Assembly (NCBI GenBank): GCA_004297625.1
Contig: SCTY01000006.1
Coordinates: 1-64,000 of the forward strand
From: Betaproteobacteria bacterium
GTDB taxonomy: Bacteria > Pseudomonadota > Gammaproteobacteria > Burkholderiales > SG8-39
Length of the DNA: 64,000 nucleotides
Reading direction: 5' to 3'
The notes beneath the pieces were generated by a model. It had not been told where the DNA came from. It saw nothing but the letters and a program-made list of their open reading frames with translations, and did not search any database. The first letter of the stretch is position 1; each line of letters starts with the position of its first letter. The translations under genes were made by a program, and so were the position numbers. This document shows, in pieces, positions 42,982-51,029 of this stretch.

Positions 42982-43410
42982 ATGAAGGTCCTGCTCGCGC
43001 TCGACGGCTCGAAGCGCTCGCTCGAGAGCGTCGACTTCCTCATCGAGCACGCCGGCTGGTGCCGCGAGAAACCCGAGATCGAGCTGGTGACCGTGCACCT
43101 GCCGGTGCCGAGGCTGCCGCGCATGCATCTGGTGGTGAGCGACGCGCAGATCCAGCGCTATTACCAGGAAGAGGGCGAGGCGCGGCTCGCGGCCGCGAAG
43201 AAGAAGCTGGACGCCGCGGGCATCGCCTACCAGGCGCGGGTGCTCGTCGGCGAGGTGGCGGAAGCGATAGTCGAGCATGCCGAGCAGAGCGGCTGCGACC
43301 TGATCGTCATCGGCAGCCGCGGCATGACCGCGCTCGGCAAGGCGCTCATCGGTTCCACCGCGAACAAGGTGCTGCATTTCTCCGGCCTGCCGGTCCTGCT
43401 CCTGAAATGA
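42982..43410 (+). CDS. Universal stress protein (UspA family) 3
   Basis: 142 residues with KVLLALDGSKRSLESVDFLI at the N-terminus and the ATP motif GSRGMTALGKALIGSTANK. GGAGG precedes the ATG. Last gene of the htpX-phasin-small protein-usp run. Confidence 0.9.
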   Translation: MKVLLALDGSKRSLESVDFLIEHAGWCREKPEIELVTVHLPVPRLPRMHLVVSDAQIQRYYQEEGEARLAAAKKKLDAAGIAYQARVLVGEVAEAIVEHAEQSGCDLIVIGSRGMTALGKALIGSTANKVLHFSGLPVLLLK

Positions 43411-43421
43411 TTCGACATCGG

Positions 43422-44318
43422 TCACTTCTCCGACCGGGGCGGCCGCGCAGCTGCGGGCGCTGCCGGTTCGGCGCCCTTGCGGGCGGGCGTATACAGGACG
43501 GAAGGCCGCGCGCCGCCTCCTTGCGGGTACAGGTCCATCAGCTCGTACACGGCGCGCGGAACCTCGGTCGAGATCGGCAGGCCGAGCTCGCGCGCCATGT
43601 CGGGCGTGATCGGGAAGTCGTGCGTCCAGCGCCCTTCGGAAAGCACCGTGGCGACCTTGACCGCCTTCTCTTTCGGCATGTGCTTCGTCAGGAGCTGAGC
43701 GACGAACGCCGCGACCTGAATGCGCGCCTTCTGCGCCATGTCGGCGAGGATCAGCGTGTCGTCGTCCACCCGCTCGGGCTTCTTCACTTCGACGGCGCGG
43801 ACGATGGAGGCCGCGGGCATATCGCCGATCTGCGGATCCACCTGTCCCAGCACGGCGTTGGCGTCCATCACGATCTCGTCGGCGGCAAGGGCGATCAGCG
43901 TGCCGCCGCTCATGGCGTAGTGCGGCACGAAGACGGTCACCTTGGCCTTGCGCTCGACGAGCGCTCTTGCGATCTGCTCGGCGGCGAGCACCAGCCCGCC
44001 GGGCGTATGCAAAATGAGATCGATCGGCTGATCGGCGGGCGTCAGGCGGATGGCGCGCAGCACGGCTTCGGAGTCCTCGATATCGATGTATCTCGCGACG
44101 GGGACGCCGAAAAAGCTGACCTGGTCCTGCCGGTGGATCATTGCGATGACGCGCGTCTTTCTTTCCTGCTCGAAGCGCTGAAGCGCTTCCGAGCGCGCGT
44201 TGTCGATGCCGCGTTGTCCTGCGGTCTGCACCAGCACGAGGGCAACGAGGGCAACGAGCACCAGCCAGAACGCGGCGCGCGCCAGGTTGGCGACCGTTTG
44301 GGACCAGGCCGGGTTCAT
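43422..44318 (-). CDS. SDH-type Clp-fold membrane serine protease
   Basis: 298 residues. One N-terminal helix (AFWLVLVALVALVLVQTA), then a ClpP/SppA-like domain: DLILHTPGGLVLAAEQIA, the nucleophile Ser in PHYAMSGGTLIALAADEIV, and LGQVDPQIGDMP. This is the serine dehydratase-like proteinase family PF01972. It should cleave membrane or secreted proteins. The box at 44362 is centred 50.5 nt upstream with TAATGT as -10. Confidence 0.82.
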   Translation of the reverse strand: MNPAWSQTVANLARAAFWLVLVALVALVLVQTAGQRGIDNARSEALQRFEQERKTRVIAMIHRQDQVSFFGVPVARYIDIEDSEAVLRAIRLTPADQPIDLILHTPGGLVLAAEQIARALVERKAKVTVFVPHYAMSGGTLIALAADEIVMDANAVLGQVDPQIGDMPAASIVRAVEVKKPERVDDDTLILADMAQKARIQVAAFVAQLLTKHMPKEKAVKVATVLSEGRWTHDFPITPDMARELGLPISTEVPRAVYELMDLYPQGGGARPSVLYTPARKGAEPAAPAAARPPRSEK

Positions 44319-44342
44319 GCGTTCATCCGGCTCGACATTACG

Positions 44343-44439
44343 CTCGACGGCGTGAGCGGCGTTGACGAGGATCAAAGCAGGTTTTCGCCTTGCGCGTAGC
44401 GTCAGCCGATGAAGCGCATCGCTCTCTCGCTCGTCCGCG
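44343..44439. repeat. Duplicate of the htpX promoter and 5' end
   Basis: The stretch from GCGGCGTTGACG through the first ten codons of htpX (41318-41402) recurs here: both have GTTGACG, ATCAAAGCAGG, TTGCGCGTAGCGT and ATGAAGCGCAT with few changes. The copy supplies a box, a -10 (TAGCGT) and the start of a short open frame to the M50 gene. Confidence 0.8.
44362..44375. promoter_or_regulatory. FNR/ANR-type box between divergent genes
   Basis: TTGACGAGGATCAA. Centre 50.5 nt from the minus-strand ATG 44318 and 40.5 nt from the ATG 44409 of the 20-codon leader frame on the plus strand. Confidence 0.85.
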
Positions 44440-44471
44440 TTGTTCCGATCCACGGAGAGAAGCGGCGGTGA
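44409..44471 (+). CDS. 20-residue leader peptide derived from the htpX start
   Basis: An open frame of 20 codons starting MKRIALSLV, nearly the same as the first codons of htpX (MKRIALFLV), then diverging to VPIHGEKRR and ending in TGA at 44469-44471. The TGA overlaps the GTG start of the M50 protease (GTGA). The ATG is 40.5 nt from the box and TAGCGT ends 6 nt before it. It probably passes ribosomes to the protease gene. Confidence 0.6.
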   Translation: MKRIALSLVRVVPIHGEKRR

Positions 44472-45379
44472 AGTGGTCCTGGAAGATCGCGCAGGTGGCG
44501 GGGATCGGCATCTATGTCCACGCCACCTTTGTGATCCTGCTCGCCTGGGTGGGATTCAGCCACTATCTGCCGCGGCACAGCTGGCAGGACGTCGCGGACG
44601 GCGTGCTGTTCATCATCGCCCTGTTCACGATCGTCGTCCTTCATGAGCTGGGACACGCGCTCACGGCCAAACGCTTCGGAGTTCGCACGCGCGATATCAC
44701 GCTCCTGCCGATCGGCGGCGTGGCGCGGCTGGAACGAATCCCCGACGAGCCGCGGCAGGAGCTCGCCGTGGCGCTCGCGGGCCCCGCGGTCAACGTCCTC
44801 CTCGCTGCGATCCTGTTCGCGATGCTGGCCGCCGGGGAACGCGTGACGGCGTTGACCGACGTGACGCTGGTCGGCGGCGACTTCCTGTCGAAGCTCATGT
44901 GGGTGAACGTCTCGCTGGCGCTGTTCAATCTGCTGCCCGCTTTTCCGATGGACGGCGGCCGCGTGTTGCGCGCCCTGCTCGCCATCCGGATGAATTACCT
45001 GCGGGCGACGCAGATCGCCGCCGGCATCGGGCAGGGAATCGCGCTGCTCTTCGGGCTGCTCGGATTGTTCGTGAACCCATTCCTGGTTTTCATCGCGCTG
45101 TTCGTCTGGATGGGCGCGGCGCAGGAAGCCGGCATGGCGCAAATGCGCTCGGCGTTCGGCGGCATCCCCGTCGGCCAGGTGATGACCACCGAGTTCCGCA
45201 CGCTTTCGCCCGGGGAGATGGCCGAGCTCGCGCTCGCGCGCCTGCAGAGCAGCACCTGCCGTTCTTTGCCCGTGCTGCGCAACGGACCGCTGGTGGGCAT
45301 CGTCACGCTGGAAAATGCCGGCGAATTCATGATGATCCAGGCGGCGATGCACGCGAGGCTCTTGCCGGGAAAGACGTGA
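44468..45379 (+). CDS. M50 site-2-type membrane protease with CBS domains
   Basis: 303 residues. Zinc motif HELGH in VVLHELGHALTAKRFGV, the second metal site in NLLPAFPMDGGRVLRALL, five or six helices, and a C-terminal CBS region from about residue 235 (QVMTTEFRTLSPGEM, then GIVTLENAGEF). It belongs to the archaeal/bacterial S2P-CBS group, where adenosine ligands may gate intramembrane cleavage. GTG start with GGAGAG upstream, overlapped by the leader peptide stop. Confidence 0.9.
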   Translation: MKWSWKIAQVAGIGIYVHATFVILLAWVGFSHYLPRHSWQDVADGVLFIIALFTIVVLHELGHALTAKRFGVRTRDITLLPIGGVARLERIPDEPRQELAVALAGPAVNVLLAAILFAMLAAGERVTALTDVTLVGGDFLSKLMWVNVSLALFNLLPAFPMDGGRVLRALLAIRMNYLRATQIAAGIGQGIALLFGLLGLFVNPFLVFIALFVWMGAAQEAGMAQMRSAFGGIPVGQVMTTEFRTLSPGEMAELALARLQSSTCRSLPVLRNGPLVGIVTLENAGEFMMIQAAMHARLLPGKT

Positions 45380-45380
45380 A

Positions 45381-47135
45381 ATGAGCGGCCGCGAGCTGCC
45401 GGCCAACGCAAGGCGCGTGCTCGAGGCGCGCTACCTGCTGCGCGACCGGGAGCGCCGGCTGATCGAGACCCCGGGCGAGCTCTTCCAGCGCGTGGCGCGC
45501 GCCGTCGCCCAGGCCGAAGCGCAGGACGCCGCCGACTGGGCGCAGCGCTATCACGCGCTGCTCGCGGGCGGCGAGTTCCTGCCCAACAGCCCGACGCTCA
45601 TGAACGCCGGCACCGCGCTCGGCCAGTTGAGCGCCTGCTTCGTGCTGCCGATCGAGGACACGATGGAGAGCATCTTCGAGGCCTTGAAGCAGATGGCGCT
45701 CGTGCAGCGCACCGGCGGCGGCACCGGATTCTCGTTCTCGCGGCTGCGCCCGCGCGGCGATCTCGTCGCCTCGACTTCCGGAGAGGCATCGGGCCCGGTC
45801 TCGTTCATGAGGATCTTCGACTGCGCCACCGAGCACATCAAGCAGGGCGGCAAGCGCCGCGGCGCGAACATGGGAGTGCTCGCGGTCGAGCACCCCGACA
45901 TCATGGAATTCATCGACGCGAAGCGCGAGGCGGCCGCGCTCGCGAATTTCAACCTCTCGGTGAGCGTGACCGACGCTTTCATGCACGCCGCCGACGCGGG
46001 CGAGGGCTACGAGCTCATCCACCCGCGCACCGGCAAGCCGGCGGGGCGCCTGCGGGCCGACGCGGTCTTCGGCGCGATCGCGCGGGCCGCGTGGCAGACG
46101 GGCGATCCCGGGCTGCTGTTCCGCGACGCCATCAACCAGGCGAACCCGACGCCGCAGCTCGGCGCCCTCGAAGCGACCAACCCCTGCGGCGAGGTGCCGC
46201 TGCTGCCGTACGAATCGTGCAACCTCGGCTCGATCAACGTCGCGCGCCTGGTGCGCAGCGCGCGCCGGCAGGCTGAGTTCGACTGGCAGCGGCTGGAGGC
46301 GATCGTAGGCGAGGCGGTGCGGTTCCTCGACGACGTGATCGAGGTCAACCGCTATCCGCTCGAGGCCATCGGGCGCATGACGCGCAGCACGCGCAAGATC
46401 GGGCTCGGCGTCATGGGCTTCGCCGAAGCGCTGATCCGGCTTGGCATCTCGTACGACTCCGACGAGGCCGAGCGCTTCGCCGGGCAGCTGATGCGCGCCG
46501 TTGCCGGCGCCGCCGGGCGCGCTTCCGCGGCGCTGGCGCAGACGCGCGGGGCGTTTCCGGCGTGGCAACGCAGCGCGGGCCAGGTGATGCGCAACGCCAC
46601 GCGCACCGCGATCGCGCCGACCGGCACGCTCGGCATCATCGCCGGCACGAGCGCGAGCATCGAGCCGCTGTTCGCGCTCGCGTATCGCCGCAGCGGCGTG
46701 CTCGGCGGCAAGGTGCTGGAAGAGGTCAACCCTCTGCTGCTCGAGTACCTGGAGCGCCATGCGCTCGACAGGCAGCGCGTGCTGGCGGCGGTGCTGGAGC
46801 GCGGACGGCTGGCCGAGGTCGACGGCGTTCCCGAGGAGATGAAGCGCCTGTTCGTCACCGCGCTGGAGATCCCGGCCGAGCGGCACCTCGCGATCCAGGC
46901 GGCGTTCCAGCGCCACGTGGACAATGCGGTGTCCAAGACCATCAACCTGCCGCAGGAGGCCGCGCCGGCGGACGTGGCGCACGCCTACCGCCGCGCGTGG
47001 GCGCTCGGCCTGAAGGGCATCACGGTCTACCGCTATGGGGCGAAGGCCGCCCAGGTGCTCGAGCTCGGCGTGGAAGACGAGCCGCAGCACTACGATTCAG
47101 CGTCGCGCTGCGATCCCGAAGAATGCCGGCTGTAA
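45381..47135 (+). CDS. nrdJ: Adenosylcobalamin-dependent (class II) ribonucleotide reductase
   Basis: 584 residues. NSPTLMNAG, the first active-site Cys in [26 protein letters not shown] (radical Cys and Glu) and [18 protein letters not shown] mark class II. The tail CDPEECRL provides the redox Cys pair for thioredoxin. It makes deoxyribonucleotides with B12 and does not need oxygen, fitting the low-oxygen theme. It lacks an ATP-cone. It starts 2 bases after the M50 stop. Confidence 0.93.
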   Translation: MSGRELPANARRVLEARYLLRDRERRLIETPGELFQRVARAVAQAEAQDAADWAQRYHALLAGGEFLPNSPTLMNAGTALGQLSACFVLPIEDTMESIFEALKQMALVQRTGGGTGFSFSRLRPRGDLVASTSGEASGPVSFMRIFDCATEHIKQGGKRRGANMGVLAVEHPDIMEFIDAKREAAALANFNLSVSVTDAFMHAADAGEGYELIHPRTGKPAGRLRADAVFGAIARAAWQTGDPGLLFRDAINQANPTPQLGALEATNPCGEVPLLPYESCNLGSINVARLVRSARRQAEFDWQRLEAIVGEAVRFLDDVIEVNRYPLEAIGRMTRSTRKIGLGVMGFAEALIRLGISYDSDEAERFAGQLMRAVAGAAGRASAALAQTRGAFPAWQRSAGQVMRNATRTAIAPTGTLGIIAGTSASIEPLFALAYRRSGVLGGKVLEEVNPLLLEYLERHALDRQRVLAAVLERGRLAEVDGVPEEMKRLFVTALEIPAERHLAIQAAFQRHVDNAVSKTINLPQEAAPADVAHAYRRAWALGLKGITVYRYGAKAAQVLELGVEDEPQHYDSASRCDPEECRL

Positions 47136-48181
47136 AGCGCGATTACTACGAGGTCCTCGGCGTGCCGCGCGACGCGGACGCGGCCGCGATCAAGGACGCG
47201 TTCCGCAAGCTCGCGCTGCAGTACCACCCGGACCGCAACAAGGCGCCGGGGGCGGAAGAGCGCTTCAAGGAGGTCGCCGAGGCCTACGCGGTGCTCTCGG
47301 ACGCCAAGAAGCGCGCCGATTACGACGCCGGCGTAGTTCCCGAAGAGATCCTCGGCGGCGCGGACTTCGAATCGATCTTCCGCGATTTCGGTTTCGGCGA
47401 ATCGATCTTCGAGAGGTTTTTCGGCGGCGGGCCGCGCGGCCCGCGGCGCGGCGCCGACATCGAGATCGAGGCGGCGGTGCCGCTCGAGCGCATCGCGCGC
47501 GGCGGCGAGCAAACCGTGCGCTACCGCCGCATCGCGCCCTGCGCCGAGTGCAAGGGAAGCGGCGCCCGGCCGGGCACGCAGCCGCGCCCGTGCGCGGGCT
47601 GCGGCGGCACGGGGCAGAAGACTTCGACCCGGCGCGAGCAGGGCGTCTACATCCGGCGGCTCGCCATCTGCCCCGATTGCGGCGGGCGCGGCAGCATCAT
47701 CGACAAGCCGTGCACGGCCTGCGGCGGCGCGGGCGAGCTCGCGCGGGAGGAGTCGCTCGCGCTGAAGATTCCGCCCGGCGCGGAGGACGGGCTGGTGCTG
47801 CGCGTCCCCGGCATGGGCTACGCGAGCCCCGAGCCGCGCGGGCCGGCCGGCGATCTGCTGGTGGTGGTGCGCGCCGCGCCCGATCCGCGCTTCGAGCGCC
47901 AGGGCGCCGACCTGTGGAGGCTGCAGGAGATCGGCGCGGCGGACGCGGTGCTCGGCGCCGAGATCAAGGTGCCGACGCTCGACGGCGCGATAGCGGTCAA
48001 GGTGCCGCCGGGCACGCAGCCGGACTGGCGGCTGCGCCTGCGCGGCAAGGGGCTGCCGCGCTTCGGCGCGCGCGGCCGCGGCGATCTCTACGTCAGGCTC
48101 GCCGTCAGGCTGCCCGAGCGCCCGGGTCCTGAAGAACGCGCTCTCTGGGAAAAGCTGCGTGCGCTCGACCGCAAGCGTTGA
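47123..48181 (+). CDS. dnaJ: DnaJ-type co-chaperone
   Basis: 352 residues: J domain ([23 protein letters not shown] in LQYHPDRNK), a short Gly/Phe region ([15 protein letters not shown]), four CxxCxGxG zinc repeats ([32 protein letters not shown]) and a C-terminal client domain. It overlaps nrdJ by 13 bases. It may serve the second DnaK at 29817; no grpE is present. Confidence 0.92.
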   Translation: MPAVKRDYYEVLGVPRDADAAAIKDAFRKLALQYHPDRNKAPGAEERFKEVAEAYAVLSDAKKRADYDAGVVPEEILGGADFESIFRDFGFGESIFERFFGGGPRGPRRGADIEIEAAVPLERIARGGEQTVRYRRIAPCAECKGSGARPGTQPRPCAGCGGTGQKTSTRREQGVYIRRLAICPDCGGRGSIIDKPCTACGGAGELAREESLALKIPPGAEDGLVLRVPGMGYASPEPRGPAGDLLVVVRAAPDPRFERQGADLWRLQEIGAADAVLGAEIKVPTLDGAIAVKVPPGTQPDWRLRLRGKGLPRFGARGRGDLYVRLAVRLPERPGPEERALWEKLRALDRKR

Positions 48182-48269
48182 GAGTGGATTTCATGGCTTC
48201 ACCTGCGCCGAGGCGCAAAGGACCCTCCCGCCTGGCGGACGGGCGGGCCCTTCGCCGTGCGATGCGCCC

Positions 48270-48749
48270 TCAGGAAATGCTGATCGTGTGGCGCCTGGAT
48301 TTCTCGAGCTTGGGAAGCGCGAGCTCCAGGACGCCGTCCTTCATCGATGCCCTCGCCTTCGAATCGTCCACGTCTGCGGGCAGGGCGACCGTGCGCGAGA
48401 AGGCGCCGTGCGAGATCTCGCAGCGGTAGTAGTCGCCTTTTTCTTCCTTTTCCTCGGCCTTGGTCTCGCCCTTGATGGTGAGCGAGCTGCCCGAAACCGA
48501 GATCTCGATGTCTTCCTTCTTGTAGCCCGGTACATCGGCGCGCACTACCACCTCGTCGTCCCGGTCGATCACATCGACGCTCGGCAGCGACACCATTTCG
48601 CCGAGCGGCCGTTCCCAGCCGAACGGGCGCATCCAGCGCCTGCCGAAAAAGTCGTCGAACATCCGATCGAAGTCGCTGAAGAGCGCGGGGCGGAGCATGC
48701 GCTCCGGCGCGCCCTTTGCAATCGTGATTTCCTTGCCGCTTTTTGCCAT
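48270..48749 (-). CDS. Hsp20 small heat-shock protein 2
   Basis: 159 residues, about three quarters identical to Hsp20-1 at 39469 by eye, with VDVIDRDDEVVVRADVPG, EISVSGSSLTIKGE and GVLELALPK. The C-terminal IXI is ISIS. ACGGAGG lies 6 bases upstream. The near-match box at 48811 with a CATACT -10 mirrors the promoter of Hsp20-1. The 88 bases between dnaJ and this gene hold no other gene. Confidence 0.93.
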   Translation of the reverse strand: MAKSGKEITIAKGAPERMLRPALFSDFDRMFDDFFGRRWMRPFGWERPLGEMVSLPSVDVIDRDDEVVVRADVPGYKKEDIEISVSGSSLTIKGETKAEEKEEKGDYYRCEISHGAFSRTVALPADVDDSKARASMKDGVLELALPKLEKSRRHTISIS

Positions 48750-48810
48750 GACTTGCCTCCGTTAGAAAAAGAGCGCCGTTTGAAGTATGGTGCGGCCGGC
48801 GCATTGCATC

Positions 48811-48824
48811 TTGATTTCCCGCAA
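48811..48824. promoter_or_regulatory. FNR/ANR-type box, variant half-site
   Basis: TTGATTTCCCGCAA on the plus strand (TTGCGGGAAATCAA on the minus). Centre to the predicted start of transcription (about 48777, after CATACT at 48784-48789) is 40.5 nt in the direction of Hsp20-2. The same TTGAT-N4-CGCAA form recurs at 61318. Confidence 0.6.
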
Positions 48825-48843
48825 AAGAAGGCAAGTTTCATCC

Positions 48844-49875
48844 GTGATTGAGCTCGACGGCGCGCACGGTGAAGGCGGCGGCCAGCTCGCACGCCTGGCG
48901 GTGGCGCTTGGCGCGTTGACGGGCAAGCCCCTTCGCCTCGCCAACGTGCGGGCGAATCGCGCCCGGCCCGGCCTCGCTGCGCAGCACCTGGCCGCGGTAC
49001 GTGCGCTCGCCGGCCTTTGCGACGCGCGCTGCGCGGGACTCGAGCTGCGCTCCACCGCTTTCAGTTTCGCGCCGCGCCGGCGGCCGGAAGCGGGCGAGCT
49101 GCGCGTGGACGTCGGCACGGCGGGCAGCGCGACTTTGGTATTGCAGGCGCTTGTGCCCGTTCTCCTCGCGGCGCGCGCGCCTTCGCGCGTGGTGGTGAGC
49201 GGCGGCACCGACGTGCGCCAGGCTCCGACCTGGGACTATTTCCACGAGGTGCTGTTGCGGCTTCTCGGCCGCATGGGAGTTGGCGTGCGCGCGTCGGTCG
49301 TGCGCCGCGGCTACTACCCGCGCGGCGGCGGCGAAGTCGTCGTCGAGCTCGAGCCGTCCGCGCCGCGGCCTTTGGTCTTCGAAGAAAAACCCGGCCCGTG
49401 GCGCATCGCCGGCGCCGCGCATGTCGCCAATCTGCCGCTGTCCGTCGCCGAGCGCATGCGCGATGCTGCCGCGCTCGCGCTTCACGAAACACTCGACATG
49501 AGGGTGGAAGCGCTCGCGCGCGGCGCGGCGATGGGCACGGGCGGCGCGATCACGCTCTGGGCCGAAAGCGAAGCGGGCCTCCTCGGCGCTTCCCGGGTGG
49601 CGGAACGCGGCGTGCGCGCCGAGGCGCTGGGCGCCGCGGCGGGCAGCGAGCTTGCGGCGGATCTGGCGGCCGGCGCGGCGCTCGACATGCACGCCGCCGA
49701 CCAGGTTCTGGTCTACATGGCGATGGCGAAAGGCCGCTCGAGCTTCACCACGCGCGCGGTGTCGAGCCATGCACGCACCGCAATCTGGCTGCTCGAGCAA
49801 TTCCTGCCGGCTCAATTCAGCGTGGCGCCCGAAGATGCGCTCTGGCGCGTAACCGTCAGTCCACCAGGAAGCTGA
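48844..49875 (+). CDS. rtcA: RNA 3'-terminal phosphate cyclase
   Basis: 343 residues. IELDGAHGEGGGQLARLAVA at the N-terminus, GGTDVRQAPTWDYF, RRGYYPRGGGEVVVEL, DMHAADQVLVYMAMA and the C-terminal His in VSSHARTAIWLLEQF are RtcA blocks. It turns RNA 3'-phosphates into 2',3'-cyclic ends with ATP. Its usual partners, ligase RtcB and activator RtcR, are absent here. GTG start. Its end overlaps the dodecin gene by 20 bases. Confidence 0.93.
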   Translation: MIELDGAHGEGGGQLARLAVALGALTGKPLRLANVRANRARPGLAAQHLAAVRALAGLCDARCAGLELRSTAFSFAPRRRPEAGELRVDVGTAGSATLVLQALVPVLLAARAPSRVVVSGGTDVRQAPTWDYFHEVLLRLLGRMGVGVRASVVRRGYYPRGGGEVVVELEPSAPRPLVFEEKPGPWRIAGAAHVANLPLSVAERMRDAAALALHETLDMRVEALARGAAMGTGGAITLWAESEAGLLGASRVAERGVRAEALGAAAGSELAADLAAGAALDMHAADQVLVYMAMAKGRSSFTTRAVSSHARTAIWLLEQFLPAQFSVAPEDALWRVTVSPPGS

Positions 49876-50056
49876 CCTTCAGGTCGACGCGGAACTTCAT
49901 GGTATCGCCGTGATCGAGGATCGCCTGCTGGCTGTTGACCCACGCGCTCTTGATGTTGCGCACGGACTTCGACGCCTCCAGGATGCCGGCGCGGATCGCG
50001 TCTTCGAAGCTCTGAGTCGATTCGGAGCTGATTTCGATGACCTTGGCAACGGACAT
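49856..50056 (-). CDS. Dodecin family flavin-binding protein
   Basis: 66 residues: KVIEISSESTQSFEDAIRAG, the flavin-stacking Trp in NIKSAWVNSQQA, and a final FRVDLKVSFLVD strand match dodecin, which forms a 12-mer that stores flavins. AAAGGAG lies 6 bases before the ATG. The box at 50136 is centred 86.5 nt upstream, giving a leader of about 45 nt. Confidence 0.92.
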   Translation of the reverse strand: MSVAKVIEISSESTQSFEDAIRAGILEASKSVRNIKSAWVNSQQAILDHGDTMKFRVDLKVSFLVD

Positions 50057-50090
50057 GATGTGCTCCTTTGATGGGATGGTGGCGGCGAGA

Positions 50091-51029
50091 ATGCGCCGCC
50101 AGCGGCATTGGTACACCCGGCGCGCGCAGGGCGTCTTGACCGGTGTCAAAGCGCTGGCAGTCGCGTTTGCAGTCGTATTCGGCGCGCACGCGGCCGAGCC
50201 GCGGCCCGACGCGCAAGACTTCGCGCGCGAAGTCGATCGGCGCCTCGCGGTACCGGCCGAGGAGCAGGCCGGCTACGCGGAAAGGCTCGAGCAGGCGCTC
50301 GCGCATGCGGCGGTGCAAGATCCGCGGCCGCAATATTTCGTGCTCGTCGACCGCAGCCCGCGCGTGCAGGCGGCTTTCGTCTACTGGCGCTCTCCCGAAG
50401 GCGCGCTGCAGTTCATCGGCGCCTCGCCGGTTTCCACCGGGCGCCCGGGGGAGTTCGAGCATTTCCTGACTCCGCGCGGCGTTTTCGCGCACACGATCGC
50501 CAACATGGATTTTCGCGCCGAGGGCACGCGCAACGCGCTCGGCATTCTCGGCTACGGGCGCAAGGGCATGCGCATCTACGACTTCGGCTGGGTCGGCGCC
50601 GAGCGCACCTGGGGAATTGGCGGCATGGGCGTGATGCGGCTGCAGATGCACGCGACCGATCCCGAGCTTCTCGAGCCGCGTCTCGGCCTATGGCACTCCA
50701 AGGGCTGCATCCGCATTCCGGCAGGCCTCAATGTCTTCATCGACCGCTACGGGCTGCTCGACGCGGATTACGAGGCTGCCGAGCGCGCGGGAGAACGGCT
50801 GTGGGTGCTGCGCCCCGACCGCGAGCCGACGCCCTGGCCGGGCCGCTGGCTGGTCGTCATTGACTCGCAGCGCGGAGCGCGTCCGGCATGGTCGCCGCCG
50901 CCCGCAGCTCGCGGTGCAGCACCTTCCCGAGCGGCGACTTCGGCAGCGAATCTCGAAATTCGATCCGCTTCGGCCGCTTGTACGGAGCGAGATAGCGCGC
51001 GCAGTGCTCGGCGAGCGCCTCGGCGCTGA
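50091..51029 (+). CDS. L,D-transpeptidase (YkuD domain)
   Basis: 312 residues as an open frame. A signal peptide (VKALAVAFAVVFGAHA) is followed by a YkuD-like domain whose active-site motif is HSKGCIRIP, with Cys as nucleophile. It cross-links peptidoglycan 3-3 or anchors envelope proteins. The start is uncertain: ATG 50091 lies before the box and a TTG at 50137 lies on it. The last 60 residues overlap the acyl-CoA ligase gene in antisense and are probably read-through past a lost stop. Confidence 0.8.
   Translation: MRRQRHWYTRRAQGVLTGVKALAVAFAVVFGAHAAEPRPDAQDFAREVDRRLAVPAEEQAGYAERLEQALAHAAVQDPRPQYFVLVDRSPRVQAAFVYWRSPEGALQFIGASPVSTGRPGEFEHFLTPRGVFAHTIANMDFRAEGTRNALGILGYGRKGMRIYDFGWVGAERTWGIGGMGVMRLQMHATDPELLEPRLGLWHSKGCIRIPAGLNVFIDRYGLLDADYEAAERAGERLWVLRPDREPTPWPGRWLVVIDSQRGARPAWSPPPAARGAAPSRAATSAANLEIRSASAACTERDSARSARRAPRR
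50136..50149. promoter_or_regulatory. FNR/ANR-type box
   Basis: TTGACCGGTGTCAA. Directed at the dodecin gene on the minus strand; TACCAA is near the expected -10. It also lies inside the likely 5' coding end of the L,D-transpeptidase gene on the other strand. Confidence 0.75.
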
